The translations under genes were made by a program, and so were the position numbers. A DNA stretch of 6,513 bases from NCBI GenBank assembly GCA_036401755.1, contig DASWUD010000240.1, positions 1-6,513 on the forward strand. Direction: 5' to 3'. The notes beneath the pieces were generated by a model. It was not told the origin of the DNA and did not search any database. It was given only the letters and a program-made list of their open reading frames with translations. Origin of the DNA: DASWUD01 sp036401755 (GTDB lineage Bacteria; Pseudomonadota; Gammaproteobacteria; Thiohalomonadales; Thiohalomonadaceae). Of this stretch, positions 1 to 5,169 are shown piece after piece (the stretch's first letter is position 1; each line of letters begins with the position of its first letter).

Positions 1-1
1 T

Positions 2-340
2 GCCGTGGCCGACGACGACATGATCTTCGATATCGGCCCCAAGAGCGCCCAGGAACTGGTCGACATCATCATGAAGGCCGGTACGGTAGTATGGAACGGT
101 CCGGTCGGCGTGTTCGAATTCGATCAATTCGGTGAGGGCACCAAGGCCATCTCCATGGCCATCGCCAACACCAAGGCGTTCACCCTGGCCGGCGGCGGCG
201 ACACCATTGCAGCCATCCAGAAGTACGACATCTACGACAATGTGTCCTATATCTCCACCGCGGGCGGTGCCTTCCTCGAATACCTCGAGGGCAAGGTGTT
301 GCCTGCCGTGGCCATCCTCGAAGAGCGGGCCAAGAAGTAA
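2..340 (+). CDS. pgk: Phosphoglycerate kinase, C-terminal part (5' end outside window)
   Basis: This is the last 112 residues of phosphoglycerate kinase, the cytoplasmic enzyme that interconverts 1,3-bisphosphoglycerate + ADP and 3-phosphoglycerate + ATP in glycolysis and, in the ATP-consuming direction, in the Calvin cycle. The reading frame is open from base 2 and enters from outside the window, so the GTG at 5 is an internal Val codon and not a start. Visible hallmarks of the nucleotide-binding C-terminal domain are VVWNGPVGVFE, the GGGDT loop that contacts ATP phosphates, and the C-terminal STAGGAFLEYLEGK block. The gene ends with TAA at 338-340 and is followed after 26 bases by a strong terminator hairpin. 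It lies upstream of pyk and fba on the same strand, a common order in cbb-type clusters. No frameshift or missing motif is seen in the part present. Confidence 0.97.
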   Translation, partial: AVADDDMIFDIGPKSAQELVDIIMKAGTVVWNGPVGVFEFDQFGEGTKAISMAIANTKAFTLAGGGDTIAAIQKYDIYDNVSYISTAGGAFLEYLEGKVLPAVAILEERAKK

Positions 341-366
341 GGAGCCTCGAACAGAAGTCATCAGGG

Positions 367-397
367 TCCGGCCGTATCACTGATGCGGCCGGATTTT
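367..397 (+). terminator. Rho-independent terminator after pgk
   Basis: A 12-bp stem (367-378 with 382-393, one T-G wobble) closes on a 3-base loop ACT and is followed at once by TTTT (394-397), then GTGCTT. The core arms are TCCGGCCG and CGGCCGGA. This is the classic intrinsic terminator form, although the T-run is short, so some read-through into pyk is plausible. The upstream in-frame ATG of pyk at 383 lies inside the right arm, which argues against that start. Confidence 0.8.
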
Positions 398-418
398 GTG
401 CTTAACGTTCTTACACAT

Positions 419-1852
419 ATGCAAAGACGAACCAAGATTATCGCAACACTCGGTCCCGCCACCGACGACCCCAAGGTACTCGACAAGATTATCGAAGCGG
501 GCGTCGACGTGGTCCGTGTCAATTTCTCCCATGGTACCGCCGAAGAGCATCTCGACCGTGCCGAACGAGTACGCAACCGGGCGCGTGCCCACGGCCGTCA
601 GGTGGGGGTGCTCGCCGACCTGCAAGGCCCCAAGATCCGCATCGAACGCTTCAAGGAGAAGAAGGTGTTCCTCGAAGAGGGCGCCACCTTCATCATCGAT
701 GCGGCTTTTGATCACAACAGCGGCACCATCGAGCGCGTCGGCACCAGCTACAAACAGCTGCCCCAGGACGTGGGCCGCGGCGACACCCTGTTGGTCGACG
801 ACGGCCGTCTGGTCTTCTGGGTGGAAGAGGTACGCGGTCAGGAGGTGATCTGCCGCGTGGTGGTCGGTGGCATTCTCTCCGACCGCAAAGGGATCAACCG
901 CCAGGGCGGCGGACTCTCCGCGGCGGCATTGACCGACAAGGATCGTGAGGACATCAAGACCGCGGCGAAGATGCAGGCCGACTACGTGGCGCTCTCCTTC
1001 CCGCGTACCGCTGCCGACGTCAACGAAGCGCGTGATCTGCTAGTGGCGGCGGGTGGCCGTGGTGGTATCGTCGCCAAGATCGAACGTGCCGAGGCGCTCG
1101 ACGTGATCGAGGAGATCATCGCCGCCTCCGACGCCATCATGATCGCCCGCGGCGATCTCGGCGTGGAGATCGGTGATGCGGCGCTGCCACCGGTGCAGAA
1201 GCGCCTCATCAGCCTGGCGCGTACCATGAACCGCGCCGTGATCACCGCGACGCAGATGATGGAGTCGATGATCGAAAACCAGATCCCGACCCGTGCCGAG
1301 GTGTTCGACGTGGCCAACGCGGTGCTCGATGGCACCGATGCGGTGATGCTCTCGGCCGAAACCGCCTCCGGCAAATATCCCGACAAGGCGATCGCCGCGA
1401 TGCACCGCATCTGCCTCGAAGCGGAAAAGCAGCGCGTGGCCAAGGTCTCCGATCACCGCATCCATACCGAGTTCACCCGCATCGATGAAGCGATCGCCAT
1501 GGCCACCATGTACACCGCCAATCACCTCAACGTGAAGGCGATCGCCTCGCTCACCGAATCGGGCTCAACGCCGCTGTGGATGTCGCGCATCAGCTCCGGC
1601 ATTCCCATCTACGCCATGAGCCGTCACCTCGACACACGCCGCAAGGTGACGCTCTATCGCGGTGTCTATCCGGTGAGCTTCGATGTCACTACCACCGACC
1701 ATACCGAACTCAATCGCGAGGCGATCGACGAATTGATGCGTCGTGGCGCGGTGCGCGAGGGTGATCTGGTGATCATCACCAAGGGCGATCTGGTGGGAGA
1801 GCGTGGCGGCACCAACGCCATGAAGATCGTCAAGGTGGGTGAGCTGGTTTAG
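419..1852 (+). CDS. pyk: Pyruvate kinase, PykA (type II) group
   Basis: Pyruvate kinase converts phosphoenolpyruvate + ADP to pyruvate + ATP in the cytoplasm. The protein is 477 residues from the ATG at 419, a normal family length. Visible features are the N-terminal RRTKIIATLGPAT block, the substrate-loop R33/N35/S37 in VVRVNFSHG, DLQGPKIR (67-74) opening the B domain, the catalytic signature IVAKIERAEAL with K220 and the metal ligand E222, ARGDLGVEIG with metal ligand D246, and the MMESMI...PTRAEV...DAVMLSAETA stretch. The wording (DLQGPKIR, KGINRQGGGLSAAALT, SRISSGIPI) resembles E. coli PykA more than PykF. An in-frame ATG at 383 would add 12 residues but falls in the terminator stem of pgk, and the homologous start block begins at 419. 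Neither ATG has a convincing Shine-Dalgarno sequence. The gene is followed after 74 bases by fba. Confidence 0.96.
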   Translation: MQRRTKIIATLGPATDDPKVLDKIIEAGVDVVRVNFSHGTAEEHLDRAERVRNRARAHGRQVGVLADLQGPKIRIERFKEKKVFLEEGATFIIDAAFDHNSGTIERVGTSYKQLPQDVGRGDTLLVDDGRLVFWVEEVRGQEVICRVVVGGILSDRKGINRQGGGLSAAALTDKDREDIKTAAKMQADYVALSFPRTAADVNEARDLLVAAGGRGGIVAKIERAEALDVIEEIIAASDAIMIARGDLGVEIGDAALPPVQKRLISLARTMNRAVITATQMMESMIENQIPTRAEVFDVANAVLDGTDAVMLSAETASGKYPDKAIAAMHRICLEAEKQRVAKVSDHRIHTEFTRIDEAIAMATMYTANHLNVKAIASLTESGSTPLWMSRISSGIPIYAMSRHLDTRRKVTLYRGVYPVSFDVTTTDHTELNREAIDELMRRGAVREGDLVIITKGDLVGERGGTNAMKIVKVGELV

Positions 1853-1858
1853 GGATTT

Positions 1859-1875
1859 GGGCAGCAACCCTGCCC
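1859..1875 (+). other. Short hairpin between pyk and fba
   Basis: A perfect 6-bp inverted repeat (GGGCAG 1859-1864 / CTGCCC 1870-1875) with loop CAACC starts 7 bases after the pyk stop. It is followed by GATTTAAAG, not a run of T, so it is unlikely to be an efficient terminator. It could be a weak attenuator, a 3'-end stabiliser for pyk RNA or a processing site. The function is inference; the pairing is directly visible. Confidence 0.5.
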
Positions 1876-1914
1876 GATTTAAAGCTGTACCGAACAATTT
1901 TGAAACGATAACTG

Positions 1915-1921
1915 AAGGAGG
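1915..1921 (+). promoter_or_regulatory. Strong Shine-Dalgarno site of fba
   Basis: AAGGAGG sits 5 bases before the ATG at 1927 and is a near-perfect match to the anti-Shine-Dalgarno sequence. It fixes the fba start and suggests high translation, in contrast to pyk just upstream, which has no recognisable site. Confidence 0.85.
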
Positions 1922-1926
1922 TCGAA

Positions 1927-2991
1927 ATGGCCCTGGTATCTCTGCGTCAACTGCTGGATCACGCCGCCGAAAACGGCTACGGTCTGCCGGCATTCAACGT
2001 CAACAACATGGAACAGGTGCGCGCCATCATGGAAGCGGCCTCCGCCACCGACAGCCCGGTGATTCTGCAGGGCTCCGCCGGTGCCCGCAAGTACGCCGGC
2101 GAGCCGTTCCTGCGTCACCTGATCCTGGCCGCGGTTGAAGCCTATCCGCACATCCCGGTGGTGATGCACCAGGACCACGGCGCCAGCCCCGCTGTCTGCG
2201 TCAACGCGATCCAATCCGGCTTCTCGTCGGTGATGATGGATGGCTCGCTGATGGAAGATGGCAAGACTCCGTCCTCCTACCAGTACAACGTCGACGTGAC
2301 CCGCCGCGTAGTGGAAATGTCCCACGCCTGTGGCGTCTCCGTCGAAGGCGAACTGGGCTGCCTCGGTTCGCTGGAAACCGGCAAGATGGGCGAAGAGGAT
2401 GGCCACGGCGCCGAAGGGGTGCTGGATCACTCCTCGCTGCTGACCGACCCCAACGAAGCCGCTGACTTCGTCAAGAAGACCCATGTGGATGCCCTGGCCA
2501 TCGCCATCGGTACCTCGCACGGCGCCTACAAGTTCACCAGCAAGCCCACCGGCAAGGTGCTGCGCATCGACCGCGTGAAGGAAATTCACGCCCGCATCCC
2601 GAGCGTGCACCTGGTGATGCACGGCTCCTCCTCGGTACCCGAAGATTGGCTCGCCATCATCAACCAGTACGGCGGCGACATGGGCCAGACCTACGGCGTG
2701 CCCGTCGAAGAGATCGTCGAAGGGATCAAGAGCGGCGTGCGCAAGGTGAACATCGACACCGACCTGCGCATGGCCTCCACCGGCGCCATCCGCAAGTTCC
2801 TGGCCGAGGATCGCAAGAACTTCGACCCGCGCAAGTACTACAAGGCGGCACAGGACGCCATGGTCGGGATCTGCAAGGACCGTTACCAGGCCTTCGGTGC
2901 TGCCGGACAGGCCAGCAAGATCAAGCCCGTCTCCCTGGAGAAAATGGCAGGCCGCTACGCCAAGGGCGAACTGGATCCGAAGATCAATTAA
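1927..2991 (+). CDS. fba: Class II fructose-bisphosphate aldolase, Calvin-cycle subtype
   Basis: This zinc-dependent aldolase joins dihydroxyacetone phosphate and glyceraldehyde 3-phosphate to fructose 1,6-bisphosphate, or cleaves it; the Calvin-cycle subtype (CbbA/FbaA) commonly also handles sedoheptulose 1,7-bisphosphate. The product has 354 residues, typical for the subtype. Signature 1 is VVMHQDHG with catalytic D83 and zinc ligand H84; signature 2 is VEGELGCLGSLE (139-150) with E140 and E142; further zinc ligands are H198 in GTSHGAYKF and H232 in VMHGSSSVP. KVNIDTDLR is the substrate phosphate-binding strand. The C-terminal part with FDPRKYYKAA and FGAAGQA is characteristic of this subtype and absent from the E. 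coli FbaA form. It probably shares a transcript with pyk (74-base gap, no good terminator) and ends just before a strong terminator. In autotrophs this gene is often called cbbA. Confidence 0.96.
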   Translation: MALVSLRQLLDHAAENGYGLPAFNVNNMEQVRAIMEAASATDSPVILQGSAGARKYAGEPFLRHLILAAVEAYPHIPVVMHQDHGASPAVCVNAIQSGFSSVMMDGSLMEDGKTPSSYQYNVDVTRRVVEMSHACGVSVEGELGCLGSLETGKMGEEDGHGAEGVLDHSSLLTDPNEAADFVKKTHVDALAIAIGTSHGAYKFTSKPTGKVLRIDRVKEIHARIPSVHLVMHGSSSVPEDWLAIINQYGGDMGQTYGVPVEEIVEGIKSGVRKVNIDTDLRMASTGAIRKFLAEDRKNFDPRKYYKAAQDAMVGICKDRYQAFGAAGQASKIKPVSLEKMAGRYAKGELDPKIN

Positions 2992-3013
2992 GCGAATCAT
3001 TCGTATCCAACAC

Positions 3014-3043
3014 GAAGGGGCCGCAAGGCCCCTTCTGTTTTTT
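3014..3043 (+). terminator. Rho-independent terminator after fba
   Basis: A perfect 9-bp stem (3014-3022 with 3027-3035) is closed by a GCAA tetraloop of the stable GNRA type. TG and then six T (3038-3043) follow. It starts 22 bases after the fba stop and marks the end of the pgk/pyk/fba unit. Confidence 0.93.
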
Positions 3044-3086
3044 CGGCGCACTGGGTCATACTCCACGGATGAGCAGCGTGAGAAGC

Positions 3087-3093
3087 AGGGGGG
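3087..3093 (+). promoter_or_regulatory. Shine-Dalgarno-like site of the 3101 gene
   Basis: A purine run (AGGGGGG) lies 7 bases before the ATG at 3101 and supports that start. A ten-codon reading frame, 3069-3101 (MSSVRSRGVY), ends with TGA sharing one base with this ATG, so the site could serve coupled initiation. No convincing promoter is visible between the fba terminator and this site. Confidence 0.5.
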
Positions 3094-3100
3094 TGTATTG

Positions 3101-3421
3101 ATGAGAGGCAAAACCGCAGCACTCTACGGTCTGGTGGCACTGACAGGATGGCACATGACTTTGCATGCCGAAGATGCACTACCGGCTGAGGTGGTGCAGT
3201 TTATCGAGCAGCGCACCCTATGTGATCACTTTCGTGATGAGCCCTGGCCGGAGGGCGATTCACAGGAAGAACGGGAACGAAGAACATTTCTTTCGACGCA
3301 GCTGGAGCAGTTGTGCAAGGGAAGCGATGAACGACTTCGTCTCCTGAGGGAACACTATCGAGGCGATCAGAAGGTAGTGGAGGCGCTGAAGGGGTTTGAG
3401 GACACTATCGAAGCGAGGTGA
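3101..3421 (+). CDS. Small exported protein of unknown function with two cysteines
   Basis: The product is a 106-residue protein. The first 23 residues form a Sec signal peptide: positive MRGK, a moderately hydrophobic core (AALYGLVALTGW) and a likely signal peptidase I site after LHA (residue 23). The mature part is about 83 residues, highly charged and mostly predicted helical, with EQRTLCDHFRDEPW (37-49), an E/R-rich stretch (56-61) and LCKGSDERLRLLREHY (71-86). Cys41 and Cys72 could form a disulfide in the periplasm. The pattern CDHFR...ER...C.G.D.RL..L...Y resembles short uncharacterised proteins I recall from proteobacteria, but I know no function and assign none. Start choice rests on the AGGGGGG site and on the signal peptide. 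It follows the fba terminator, so it is probably transcribed separately, and converges on the cbbR-like gene with only 25 bases between the stops. Confidence 0.8.
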   Translation: MRGKTAALYGLVALTGWHMTLHAEDALPAEVVQFIEQRTLCDHFRDEPWPEGDSQEERERRTFLSTQLEQLCKGSDERLRLLREHYRGDQKVVEALKGFEDTIEAR

Positions 3422-3424
3422 TGC

Positions 3425-3442
3425 GCTCGCGAGGCCGCGAGC
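3425..3442. terminator. Perfect hairpin between convergent genes, possible bidirectional terminator
   Basis: GCTCGCG (3425-3431) and CGCGAGC (3436-3442) form a perfect 7-bp GC-rich stem with a 4-base loop. It nearly fills the 25-base gap between the 3101 gene (+) and the regulator gene (-), which is where a shared terminator is expected. Neither strand has a T-run after the stem, so it may instead block exonucleases or need Rho. The structure is seen; the role is inferred. Confidence 0.5.
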
Positions 3443-3446
3443 AGGT

Positions 3447-4376
3447 TCAGTGCGCGACCGAGAGCTTATTGCGTTGGGCCAGCAACAGATCGGCCCCCTC
3501 CTTGAGCAGGAACTCCTTGAAGGCGTGTGCGACCACCGAAAGGCGCTTGCCCTTGCGGTGCACCACGTACCAGTGACGCATGATGGGTAGCTGCTCGATG
3601 TCGAGGATGGCGAGACGGCCGAGGGCGAGCTCCATCTGGATCGAATCGCGCGACAGCACGCCGAGTCCCAAGCCGGCCTGGACGCTCTGCTTGATCGCCT
3701 CGTCGCTGCTTACCTCCATGCCGGTGTTGATCTTCACCTGATGCTGATCGAAGAAGCGCTGCATGGCACTGCGTGTGCCCGAACCCGATTCACGCACCAG
3801 GAAGGTCTCCTGCTCCATCCGTTGCAGTGGGATCTGCTGGTTGGCGGCCAACGGGTGATCGGGGCGCGCAACGACCACCAGAGGGTTCTCGATGAAGGGC
3901 CATGCCTCCAGCTCCATCTCTGCCGGGGGCTGCCCCATAATTACCATGTCCACCTCGTTTTCGGTGAGCTGATGCAGCAGAGTCTGGCGATTGGTCACAT
4001 CCAGGCTGACCGTGACGCCGGGGAAGCGCTGACAGAAGGTGCCGAGCAGACTGGGAGCAAAGTAGTTGGCGGTGGTGGCGACAGAGATGCGCAGCTTGCC
4101 CTGCTCCAGACCGCTGAGATTGGAGAGTACCGTCTCCAGCTCTTCGAGTTGTTGGGCGATGAGGCGGGCGTACTGGTAGACCTCCTTGCCGGTTTCGGTG
4201 AGGTAGATCTTCTTGCCGAGCTGCTCGAACAGCGCCACATCCAGCTGGTTCTCCAGCTGTTTGACCTGCATCGAGACGGCCGGTTGGGTCAGGCAGAGCT
4301 CCTCGGCAGCGCGTGTGAAGCTGAGGTGTCGGGCGACGGCGGAAAAGACCTTGAGCTGGCGCAGGGTTATATTCAT
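3447..4376 (-). CDS. cbbR: LysR-family transcriptional regulator, CbbR-like
   Basis: The product is a 309-residue LysR-type regulator. The N-terminal winged helix-turn-helix (about residues 1-60) reads LRQLKVFSAVARHLSFTRAA...LTQPAVSMQVKQLE, followed by a linker helix (about 60-90) and a two-lobe effector-binding domain. The effector domain carries wording typical of CbbR: RISVATTANYFAPSLLGTF, DVTNRQTLLHQL, DMVIMGQPP, NPLVVVARPDHPLA and LVRESGSGTR. CbbR activates Calvin-cycle operons in response to cell metabolites such as RuBP, phosphoenolpyruvate or NADPH, depending on species. Nearness to pgk and a Calvin-type fba fits that role, but no cbbLS or cbbM gene is in the window, so the target is inferred. 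It is transcribed opposite to its neighbours. The ATG at 4374-4376 gives the standard LysR N terminus but has no Shine-Dalgarno site, and the best promoter would start RNA almost at the ATG. Confidence 0.88.
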   Translation of the reverse strand: MNITLRQLKVFSAVARHLSFTRAAEELCLTQPAVSMQVKQLENQLDVALFEQLGKKIYLTETGKEVYQYARLIAQQLEELETVLSNLSGLEQGKLRISVATTANYFAPSLLGTFCQRFPGVTVSLDVTNRQTLLHQLTENEVDMVIMGQPPAEMELEAWPFIENPLVVVARPDHPLAANQQIPLQRMEQETFLVRESGSGTRSAMQRFFDQHQVKINTGMEVSSDEAIKQSVQAGLGLGVLSRDSIQMELALGRLAILDIEQLPIMRHWYVVHRKGKRLSVVAHAFKEFLLKEGADLLLAQRNKLSVAH

Positions 4377-4383
4377 GGGTCGT

Positions 4384-4412
4384 TGTATAAGCTTTTATAT
4401 ATGAAAGTTCAA
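4384..4412 (-). promoter_or_regulatory. Predicted cbbR promoter, leaderless or nearly so
   Basis: On the minus strand, TTGAAC (-35, 4407-4412) and TATACA (-10, 4384-4389) are separated by exactly 17 bases; each matches the sigma-70 consensus at 4 of 6 positions. Transcription would begin about 7 bases past the -10, near 4377, right at the cbbR ATG (4376). The absence of a Shine-Dalgarno site is consistent with a leaderless mRNA. Confidence 0.5.
4392..4407. promoter_or_regulatory. Palindrome in the cbbR promoter, candidate CbbR operator
   Basis: CTTTTATATATGAAAG is a 16-base dyad with a single mismatch pair (T/G). It contains the LysR-type T-N11-A spacing (T4393 to A4405 and T4394 to A4406). 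It lies in the spacer between the predicted -35 and -10, overlapping the -35 by one base, a suitable place for autorepression. It overlaps a second dyad, TATAA-GCTT-TTATA (4386-4399). AT-rich DNA gives such patterns easily, so the operator call is inference. Confidence 0.45.
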
Positions 4413-4458
4413 TCGAAGATAATGAATCGGGCCATATATCGGTATTTCCTGATTGAAC
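4407..4458. repeat. 8-bp inverted repeat in the divergent control region
   Basis: GTTCAATC (4407-4414) and GATTGAAC (4451-4458) are exact inverted copies 36 bases apart. The left copy includes the predicted cbbR -35. Widely spaced arms like these can be two half-sites for a DNA-bending regulator, but chance is not excluded. Confidence 0.4.
4418..4423 (+). promoter_or_regulatory. Possible -10 element of a rightward promoter
   Basis: GATAAT matches the sigma-70 -10 consensus at 5 of 6 positions. The matching -35 17 bases upstream (TTATAT, 4395-4400) is poor, so an activator binding at the 4392-4407 dyad could be needed. A start here would give the methyltransferase a leader of about 130 bases containing the 4483-4513 hairpin. 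Low confidence. Confidence 0.25.
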
Positions 4459-4482
4459 AAAACCTAGACCACGAAAGCAGAT

Positions 4483-4513
4483 CGGAAAAGTGGGGTTTTG
4501 CCTTATTTTTCCG
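4483..4513 (+). other. 13-bp RNA hairpin upstream of the methyltransferase gene
   Basis: As plus-strand RNA, 4483-4495 pairs continuously with 4501-4513 (CGGAAAA with UUUUCCG, then GUGGGG with CCUUAU through three G-U pairs) around a UUUUG loop. The wobble pairs mean it folds well only as plus-strand RNA. No T-run follows. It might shape the leader if transcription starts upstream; if the promoter is the one at 4498-4528 it would not be transcribed. Confidence 0.4.
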
Positions 4514-4528
4514 CCAGTTTGGTAAACT
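4498..4528 (+). promoter_or_regulatory. Alternative promoter of the methyltransferase gene
   Basis: TTGCCT (4498-4503) and an extended -10, TGG-TAAACT (-10 hexamer 4523-4528), are spaced 19 bases apart. The extended TG motif could compensate for the long spacer. Transcription would start near 4535, leaving a leader of about 23 bases with the weak ACAGG site at 4546-4550. Confidence 0.35.
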
Positions 4529-4557
4529 TGCCCACCTTTTCAGCCACAGGTTAGCCA

Positions 4558-5145
4558 ATGGATACCACACGCTATCTTGCCTCGCTCCGTGAGGACATCG
4601 TCTTTACCGACACCTTGCGTGGCCAGCACCTCACCTTCCACTCCACCTGGGGGATCTTCTCACCGCGCGAGATCGACTCGGGTACCCGACTGTTGCTCGA
4701 CTACCTGGAGCTCAAGGAGAGCGACGACTGTTTTGACCTGGGCTGCGGCTACGGGCCCATCGGCGTTACGATGGCGAAGCTGGCACCGAAAGGTAAAACG
4801 CTGATGGCCGACAAGGATTTCATTGCTGTCGAGTACGCCAACAAGAATGCACGGGTGAACGGTCTCAACAACTGCGAAGCGATCCTCTCCAACGGCTTCA
4901 GCCACGTGGGGGAACGCAAGTTCGACGTGATCTGCTCCAACGTGCCGGCCAAGGTGGGCAAGGAGATGCTGCACCTGCTGTTGCACGACGCCAAAGCCCA
5001 TCTCAAGCCGGGTGGGTGCATCTACGTGGTGACCATCACCGGGCTGCGCCGCTTCATCGAACGCAATTTCGAGGAGGTGTTCGGCAACTACGAAAAGCTC
5101 AAGCAGGGGAAGGATTACACGGTGGCGCGCGCCTGCAAGGAATAA
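4558..5145 (+). CDS. Class I SAM-dependent methyltransferase, MTS (RsmC/RlmG-like small) domain
   Basis: The 195-residue protein has a single methyltransferase small domain of the RsmC/RlmG/YbxB group, whose known members methylate guanine N2 in rRNA. An N-terminal segment contains LRGQHLTFHSTWGIFSPREIDSGT (20-43), the usual lead-in for this group. SAM-binding motif I is DLGCGYGPIG (60-69), and the acidic residue after strand 2 is probably D85 in LMADKD. Motif IV, normally NPP followed by a basic or aromatic residue in amino-methylating enzymes, reads SNVPAK (127-132), so the first proline is replaced by valine. LKPGG (149-153) begins the last strand region. It lacks the inactive N-terminal copy of the domain found in full-length RsmC, and its substrate cannot be named from sequence. 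It is divergent from cbbR, with a weak ACAGG site 7 bases before the ATG, and 24 bases separate it from the next gene. Confidence 0.88.
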   Translation: MDTTRYLASLREDIVFTDTLRGQHLTFHSTWGIFSPREIDSGTRLLLDYLELKESDDCFDLGCGYGPIGVTMAKLAPKGKTLMADKDFIAVEYANKNARVNGLNNCEAILSNGFSHVGERKFDVICSNVPAKVGKEMLHLLLHDAKAHLKPGGCIYVVTITGLRRFIERNFEEVFGNYEKLKQGKDYTVARACKE

Positions 5146-5156
5146 CTTAATTCGTA

Positions 5157-5165
5157 GAAAGGGGG
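5157..5165 (+). promoter_or_regulatory. Shine-Dalgarno site of the 5170 gene
   Basis: The purine run GAAAGGGGG lies 4 bases before the ATG at 5170 and supports this start. No terminator is visible after the methyltransferase stop (5145), so the two genes may be co-transcribed. Confidence 0.55.
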
Positions 5166-5169
5166 CTAT

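Noticed and set aside
5..340. Separate small gene starting with GTG at base 5
   Set aside because: The sequence is the C-terminal part of phosphoglycerate kinase and the frame continues upstream out of the window.
3033..3062. Promoter for the 3101 gene (TTCTGT, 18 bases, CATACT)
   Set aside because: The -35 match is poor and it overlaps the fba terminator, so the evidence is too weak to list as a feature.
1879..3111. A 410-codon open frame on the minus strand opposite fba
   Set aside because: It is a mirror of the strongly biased, GC-rich fba codons; its translation is rich in G, A, V, H and D without any recognisable domain, and it spans the fba terminator.
3741..4592. A 283-codon open frame on the plus strand opposite cbbR
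   Set aside because: The opposite strand encodes a complete, recognisable LysR protein; this frame has no family features and runs through the promoter region into the next gene.
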